From positions 400,741 to 464,740 of the forward strand of contig DAOPQC010000004.1 of NCBI GenBank assembly GCA_035358815.1: 64,000 nt of DNA, given 5' to 3'. The notes beneath the pieces are model-generated. The model was given only the letters and a program-made list of their open reading frames with translations, ran no database searches and was not told the origin of the DNA. Below are positions 57,174 to 64,000 of the stretch, one piece after another; positions within the stretch are counted from its first letter, which is position 1, and each line of letters starts with the position of its first letter. Both the position numbers and the translations under genes were made by a program. The DNA is from Thermoanaerobaculales bacterium (GTDB lineage Bacteria > Acidobacteriota > Thermoanaerobaculia > Thermoanaerobaculales > Sulfomarinibacteraceae).

Positions 57174-59120
57174 ATGAACACACGCCGCGTCTCCCTCGCC
57201 ACTGTCGCGCTCGCGCTGGCCGTGCTCGTCAGCCCCCTCGCGGAAGCCCAGTCGACCCTGATCGACCTCGAGGTCGGCTATCAGTGGGTCAGCGTCACCG
57301 GCAACCGGGACATGTATCGGACCTTGATCAACCAGGACGACGGCGTCGTCCTGCGCGACTTCACCCTGAACTTCACCGACCCGAGCTCGGGCGCCTCGGT
57401 TGCCGACAGCATCCGCATCGACGCCTCCGGCTTCGGCGCCAACCCGGCCGGCTCGCTGCGCTTCGACATGGGCAAGGGAACCAGCTACCGGCTGCGCCTT
57501 TCCTATCACCAGTTCGAGAACTACAGCGCCCTGCCAGCCTTCGCCAACCCGCTGCTCGACGACGGCGTCATTCCCGGGCAGCACCTGTGGAACCGTGACC
57601 GCGAGGTGATCGACGCCGAGCTCCAGCTGCTGCCGAACCGCGCCGTCACGCCGGTCATCGGCTACCGCTGGAACCGCTACTCCGGCCCCCGCCAGACCAC
57701 CTACTTCGTCGGCCAGGACGAGTTCCGGCTCGACTCCGACCTCGAGGAGACCGAGCAGGAGATCTACGGCGGCATCCTGTTCGCGACCAACCGCTGGTCG
57801 GGATCGCTGCTCCAGGGCTGGCGCAGCTTCGAGGCCACCGACCGGGTCGGCCTCGTTCCGGGCGCCGGAGCGGGCAACAACCTCCGGGCGGTGCTCGGCA
57901 CCGACGTCACCCTCGCCGACCTGACGCGGACGGTCGAGACCGAAGCGGACACGCCGGTGACGACCGCGAACATCCGCGGCCGGCTCGGCGAGGCGGTCCG
58001 GCTCACCGCCTCCTACGTCCAGGCCGACGCCGACTCCGACACCTCCGCCTCCGAGCTCCTCTCCGGGAGCCTGGTCTCGTTCCGGCTCAGCCGCTTCTTC
58101 TCAGGCCTCGACCAGTCGATCGCCAGCCGCACCGAGAGCCCGTCGTGGCGTGGCGAGGCGCGGGTCGAGATCGACCTGTCGCCGGAGGTCCGGCTCGACC
58201 TCGGGTACGAGGCCCGCGAGCGCGAGCTCGAGGGCTGGGCGCTGATCTCGAGCCTCTACCTCGCCACGCTGAACTTCAGCGGCGCCGACCCGCGGGACAT
58301 CAGCACCCTGATCGAGACCACAAACGGCTACGAGCGCGAGGACGACATCGCCAGCGCCCGCATCAACCTTCGCGGCGTCGGGCCGTTCGTGCTGTGGGCC
58401 GAAGGGGCGATCCGTTCGAGCGACCTCGACCTCTCCGAGGACGTCGCCCAGATCGTGACTCCGGGCAGCCAGCAGGGCGAGTTCAACCGCGAGGTCGACG
58501 TGATCGGGGCAGGCGCCGCCGTCGTCTTCAAGGGCGCCCGGATGTCGCTCGACCTGGTCAGCGAGAACGCCGACGACATCGTGGTGCGCACCGACTACAT
58601 CGACCGGCTGCGGATGCGCGGCCGCGTCGACTGGGCCCTCTCAAGCTGGCTGCGGCTGCTCGCGACGGCTGAGAAGATCACCTCGAACAACGGCAGTGCG
58701 GGCGTCGGCTACGACGCCGAGACCGACCACGTGGCGCTCGACCTCGAGATCACCCCCACCGACACCTTCCTGCTGCGGCTCGCCTACGACAACTACGACA
58801 CCGACTCGTCGGTGCTGGTGCGGCTTCCCCAGGACTTCAGCACCGAACGGTCGACGCACGCCGAGACCGGCCAGCTGCTGGAAGGTGGGCTGCGCTGGCG
58901 GATCGCCCCCTTCGACCTCGACCTCGGGTACTCCGAGTTCGAGAACACCGGCTCGTTCGGGTTCGACATGACGCGCTCCTTCGCCCGCCTCGGCATCGAC
59001 TTCAACGACCGGGTCGGTGGCGCGTTCGAGTTCGAGAACAACGAGTACACCGAAGACCTGCAGCAGCTCGCGGACTTCGACGCCGACCGCTTCGGGGTCT
59101 TCATCCGCTGGCGGCTCTAG
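57174..59120 (+). CDS. MtrB/PioB-family outer-membrane porin
   Basis: 648 residues from ATG 57174 (AGGAGG five bases in front), ten bases after the decaheme gene. Signal peptide at 1-26 (LATVALALAVLVSPLAEAQ). The body is a run of amphipathic strands alternating with acidic loops and ends in FGVFIRWRL with a terminal Leu. The length and place in the operon fit MtrB, the sheath for the decaheme wire. It has no Cys at all, so the N-terminal CXXC seen in Shewanella MtrB is missing. A strong terminator follows the stop. Confidence 0.9.
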   Translation: MNTRRVSLATVALALAVLVSPLAEAQSTLIDLEVGYQWVSVTGNRDMYRTLINQDDGVVLRDFTLNFTDPSSGASVADSIRIDASGFGANPAGSLRFDMGKGTSYRLRLSYHQFENYSALPAFANPLLDDGVIPGQHLWNRDREVIDAELQLLPNRAVTPVIGYRWNRYSGPRQTTYFVGQDEFRLDSDLEETEQEIYGGILFATNRWSGSLLQGWRSFEATDRVGLVPGAGAGNNLRAVLGTDVTLADLTRTVETEADTPVTTANIRGRLGEAVRLTASYVQADADSDTSASELLSGSLVSFRLSRFFSGLDQSIASRTESPSWRGEARVEIDLSPEVRLDLGYEARERELEGWALISSLYLATLNFSGADPRDISTLIETTNGYEREDDIASARINLRGVGPFVLWAEGAIRSSDLDLSEDVAQIVTPGSQQGEFNREVDVIGAGAAVVFKGARMSLDLVSENADDIVVRTDYIDRLRMRGRVDWALSSWLRLLATAEKITSNNGSAGVGYDAETDHVALDLEITPTDTFLLRLAYDNYDTDSSVLVRLPQDFSTERSTHAETGQLLEGGLRWRIAPFDLDLGYSEFENTGSFGFDMTRSFARLGIDFNDRVGGAFEFENNEYTEDLQQLADFDADRFGVFIRWRL

Positions 59121-59147
59121 CGCCGCAGAGCTGACATCGCGATTCCC

Positions 59148-59178
59148 GGAGGGGGCCGAGCGGCCCCCTCCTTTCTTT
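59148..59178 (+). terminator. Rho-independent terminator of the mtr-like operon
   Basis: A perfect ten-base-pair stem (GGAGGGGGCC/GGCCCCCTCC) with a GAGC loop, followed by TTTCTTTC. It starts 27 bases after the MtrB stop. Confidence 0.85.
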
Positions 59179-59451
59179 CGAGCTCTGGCGAGGCTGAACG
59201 AAGGGACTGACGGCAGGGCGCCGGCGGCGCGGCCAGCTCCACAGCGGACCAAGCATGGCGATAGGACTGAATCGGCGTCGAACCGCCGGACCCGCCCAGA
59301 GTCTGCTGCCGAATCCGGGCTCGTCGGCCTATACTGAAGCGCCGTGAGGGCCCTGGGGGTCCGCGTCAGGTCGCGGGCGCCGATCGCAGCCGGCGGGTCG
59401 CCCGGGAAACTCACGCGCACGTAGGTCGTACGACCCCCGGAGGAGTCAGAC
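59179..59451 (+). promoter_or_regulatory. Upstream region of the tricorn gene with -10 TATACT
   Basis: 273 bases without a gene. TATACT at 59330-59335 is a near-consensus -10, giving a leader of about 110 bases; the gene's ribosome site is GGAGGAG near 59438. No -35 box is clear, and no further structure is recognised in the leader. Confidence 0.5.
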
Positions 59452-62778
<3,327 letters not shown>

Positions 62779-62831
62779 CCGGCGCCGGGCGCGCGCCGCC
62801 CGCGGGCGCGCGACGACCTGATCGTCTCTCC

Positions 62832-62860
62832 CGAGGGGGCCGCGAGGCCCCCTCGTCGTT
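62832..62860 (+). terminator. Rho-independent terminator of the tricorn gene
   Basis: A perfect ten-base-pair stem (CGAGGGGGCC/GGCCCCCTCG) with a GCGA loop, followed by TCGTTC. Its sequence nearly repeats the mtr operon terminator. Confidence 0.75.
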
Positions 62861-62879
62861 CATGCCACCGCCGGATCAA

Positions 62880-62896
62880 CCAGGCTCGTAGCCTGG
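62880..62896 (-). terminator. Hairpin after the CPBP gene, possible terminator
   Basis: CCAGGCT pairs with AGCCTGG around a three-base loop, 26 bases past the CPBP stop on the minus strand. Only a weak T-rich tail (TTGATCC). Confidence 0.35.
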
Positions 62897-62906
62897 AACA
62901 TCAACC

Positions 62907-62924
62907 ACCGTACCTGGCACCATT
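62907..62924. repeat. GTACCTGGCACC motif
   Basis: ACCGTACCTGGCACCATT, a near-palindrome resembling the GGTGCC(T/A)GGCACC element at 63953-63967 at the other side of the CPBP gene. Confidence 0.4.
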
Positions 62925-63636
62925 ACGACGCGCCTTGCTCGAGGGCGGCACTGCCGGTGAGCCCGCTCGTGACATCCACCACTGCGTGGAGTGCGATCGG
63001 CACCCAGAGCGTTCCGGTGAGCAGGTACGCCGCGCCGAGGAACACACCCACGACCGTGGCCCGAAGCACCCCGGCAACCCATCCGAGGTAGCGATGCGCC
63101 GCCCCGAAGACGACCGCTGAAGCCACCACGGCGGCCGCGTCTGGAAGCCACATCGTCGAATACCAGATCAGGAACCCACGGTAGAGGACCTCCTCACAGA
63201 AGCCAGCTGTGAGGCTCAGTCCCACCCACATTCGACGTTCGCGGTTGTCACGGGGCACCATCAGCGCCGGGACACCTTGGAACTGCTTGCGCACCTGTGC
63301 CCGTGCTTCAGCCGAAGCGCGAACCACCGCTACCTGATGCCCAAGGGCGGCCGCGACCGCGACGGCCACGATCACGCCGACCCAGAAGGCAAAGCCGCCT
63401 GGGACCCCGAGGCCGAGCACCGTGACTGCTCGCCCCGACCACAGCCACCACGTGAGGATCACCGGCGTCAGCACCCACAGCTCGATCATGCTCCGGCGAT
63501 AGAAGTGCAGCCGCGAGTGGATTCCACCCGTCTCCAGCTGAGGACGAAGCCGCCGGTACCAGTCCAGCGTGAAGGAGAGGGGATACGCCACTGCGATCAG
63601 CGAGACGAGCAGGTGGTCACCCAAACTCGGCATCAT
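62923..63636 (-). CDS. CPBP-family intramembrane metalloprotease (CAAX-protease-like)
   Basis: 237 residues from ATG 63636 (a second ATG follows directly). Six to eight membrane segments. The catalytic motifs are complete: EE in TAGFCEEVLYRGFLIW, FxxxH in VVFGAAHRYLGW and the late His in VPIALHAVVDVTSG. These Abi/CPBP enzymes cut within the membrane; in bacteria they act in bacteriocin immunity, protein processing or unknown roles. The gene is alone and flanked by GGCACC motifs. Confidence 0.88.
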   Translation of the reverse strand: MMPSLGDHLLVSLIAVAYPLSFTLDWYRRLRPQLETGGIHSRLHFYRRSMIELWVLTPVILTWWLWSGRAVTVLGLGVPGGFAFWVGVIVAVAVAAALGHQVAVVRASAEARAQVRKQFQGVPALMVPRDNRERRMWVGLSLTAGFCEEVLYRGFLIWYSTMWLPDAAAVVASAVVFGAAHRYLGWVAGVLRATVVGVFLGAAYLLTGTLWVPIALHAVVDVTSGLTGSAALEQGAS

Positions 63637-63751
63637 CCTTCAACCCCGTTTGACTGGTTGGCTCAACGACCTGCCGCTCAGCCGTGAACGACGCCCCGCA
63701 GTCTAGCGAGAGAGTCTAGTGCATCCGCCGTTCGTGGGCTGCAGCGGCCTG

Positions 63752-64000
63752 TCACGCGCCCGGGCGCTGAGAAATGGGTGAGAAGGCGAGCTTGTCGAAG
63801 CCCACGGCGGCCGCGGCTCCGACGGCGTACATCAGCAGATCCAGGGGGTCGAAGGTGCGGCCGAAGACTGGAACGTCAAGGTACTGACTGAGCTCGACGG
63901 CGGCCCCGATGCAGAAGACGAGGCAGGCGCGGCTGACGGGTGAGCGAACAAACGGTGCCAGGCACCGAACTCCGCCTCTTCGCCCACAAGTGCGGAAGTA
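63752..64000 (-). CDS. Partial membrane protein, VanZ/DUF2809-like, 5' part outside the window
   Basis: 83 codons are open from the window edge to the TGA at 63752-63754. The readable part is LVFCIGAAVELSQYLDVPVF, then GRTFDPLDLLMYAVGAAAAVGFDKL, a helix-turn-helix membrane unit with the acidic RTFDPLDLL turn of VanZ or DUF2809 proteins. A CGGTGCC-A-GGCACCG palindrome lies inside the frame at 63953-63967, so the sequence to its right may be a repeat insertion and not true coding; no start codon is clear between. Confidence 0.55.
   Translation of the reverse strand, partial: YFRTCGRRGGVRCLAPFVRSPVSRACLVFCIGAAVELSQYLDVPVFGRTFDPLDLLMYAVGAAAAVGFDKLAFSPISQRPGA
63953..63967. repeat. Perfect palindrome CGGTGCC-A-GGCACCG
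   Basis: A 15-base palindrome near the right edge, of the GGTGCC(A/T)GGCACC type often seen in bacterial intergenic repeats. Confidence 0.6.

Overview
The window is a GC-rich, densely coded chromosome segment from a Gram-negative (diderm) bacterium. The diderm reading rests on an Omp85-type barrel, a MtrB-type porin, several Sec or lipoprotein signals and a lipid-A-associated LAB_N protein. The mix of a DUF5916/CBM9 barrel, a tricorn protease homologue, CHAD/Ppk1/Ppx, a 1.1 kb-residue GH13 protein and many secreted proteases is most like Acidobacteriota (perhaps Thermoanaerobaculia), but that is inference from gene content. There are no rRNA or tRNA genes, no CRISPR array and no intact insertion sequence that I can see.

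Layout. 1-12.9 kb: a truncated CHASE-PAS-SpoIIE phosphatase sensor, an Omp85-like barrel, a long pentapeptide-repeat protein, two secreted proteases (S8, S41), an aldehyde dehydrogenase, a DUF62 SAM hydrolase and two secreted unknowns. 13-18 kb: an ATP-type 5-oxoprolinase (HyuA-HyuB fusion) translationally coupled to an Nramp-like transporter that lacks the canonical metal-binding residues. 18-25 kb: an ArnT-like / GT2 / LAB_N glycosylation set, an aminotransferase and a DUF5916 protein. 25-29.5 kb: ApaH, SixA, Ppx/GppA, Tag and an alpha/beta hydrolase. 29.9-35.2 kb: an OPT transporter, DUF2752-YIP1 pair, a nucleotidyltransferase with a small partner, and an orphan of lower GC. 35.5-40.5 kb: ParA-like ATPase, CHAD protein, histone-H1-like protein and polyphosphate kinase. 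40.7-54 kb: Hsp33, Ni-SOD, a diguanylate cyclase, a pyrophosphate-type phosphofructokinase, dihydroorotase, small unknowns, a GH13 protein and an endonuclease/phosphatase-fold protein. 54-59 kb: a three-gene decaheme cytochrome / porin conduit (OmcA/MtrC-like, MtrA/DmsE-like, MtrB-like). 59-64 kb: tricorn protease, CPBP protease and a truncated membrane protein.

How the genes work together. Phosphate polymers are a recurring theme: Ppk1 makes polyphosphate, Ppx/GppA degrades it, CHAD binds it, the phosphofructokinase carries pyrophosphate-type residues and ApaH cleaves dinucleoside polyphosphates. The contiguous ParA-CHAD-H1-Ppk1 block suggests a system that positions polyphosphate granules on the nucleoid. 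The Mtr block is a complete candidate path for moving electrons across the outer membrane.

Non-coding content is unusual. A roughly 125-base element occurs twice (24833-24960 and 29530-29651); both copies start inside the TAG stop of the gene before, and their stems differ in sequence but keep pairing, which suggests structured RNA. A second family (four copies) and a 12-base degenerate tandem repeat also sit between genes. TANNNT -10 elements recur, and four of them lie only 6-8 bases before a start codon, suggesting leaderless mRNAs.
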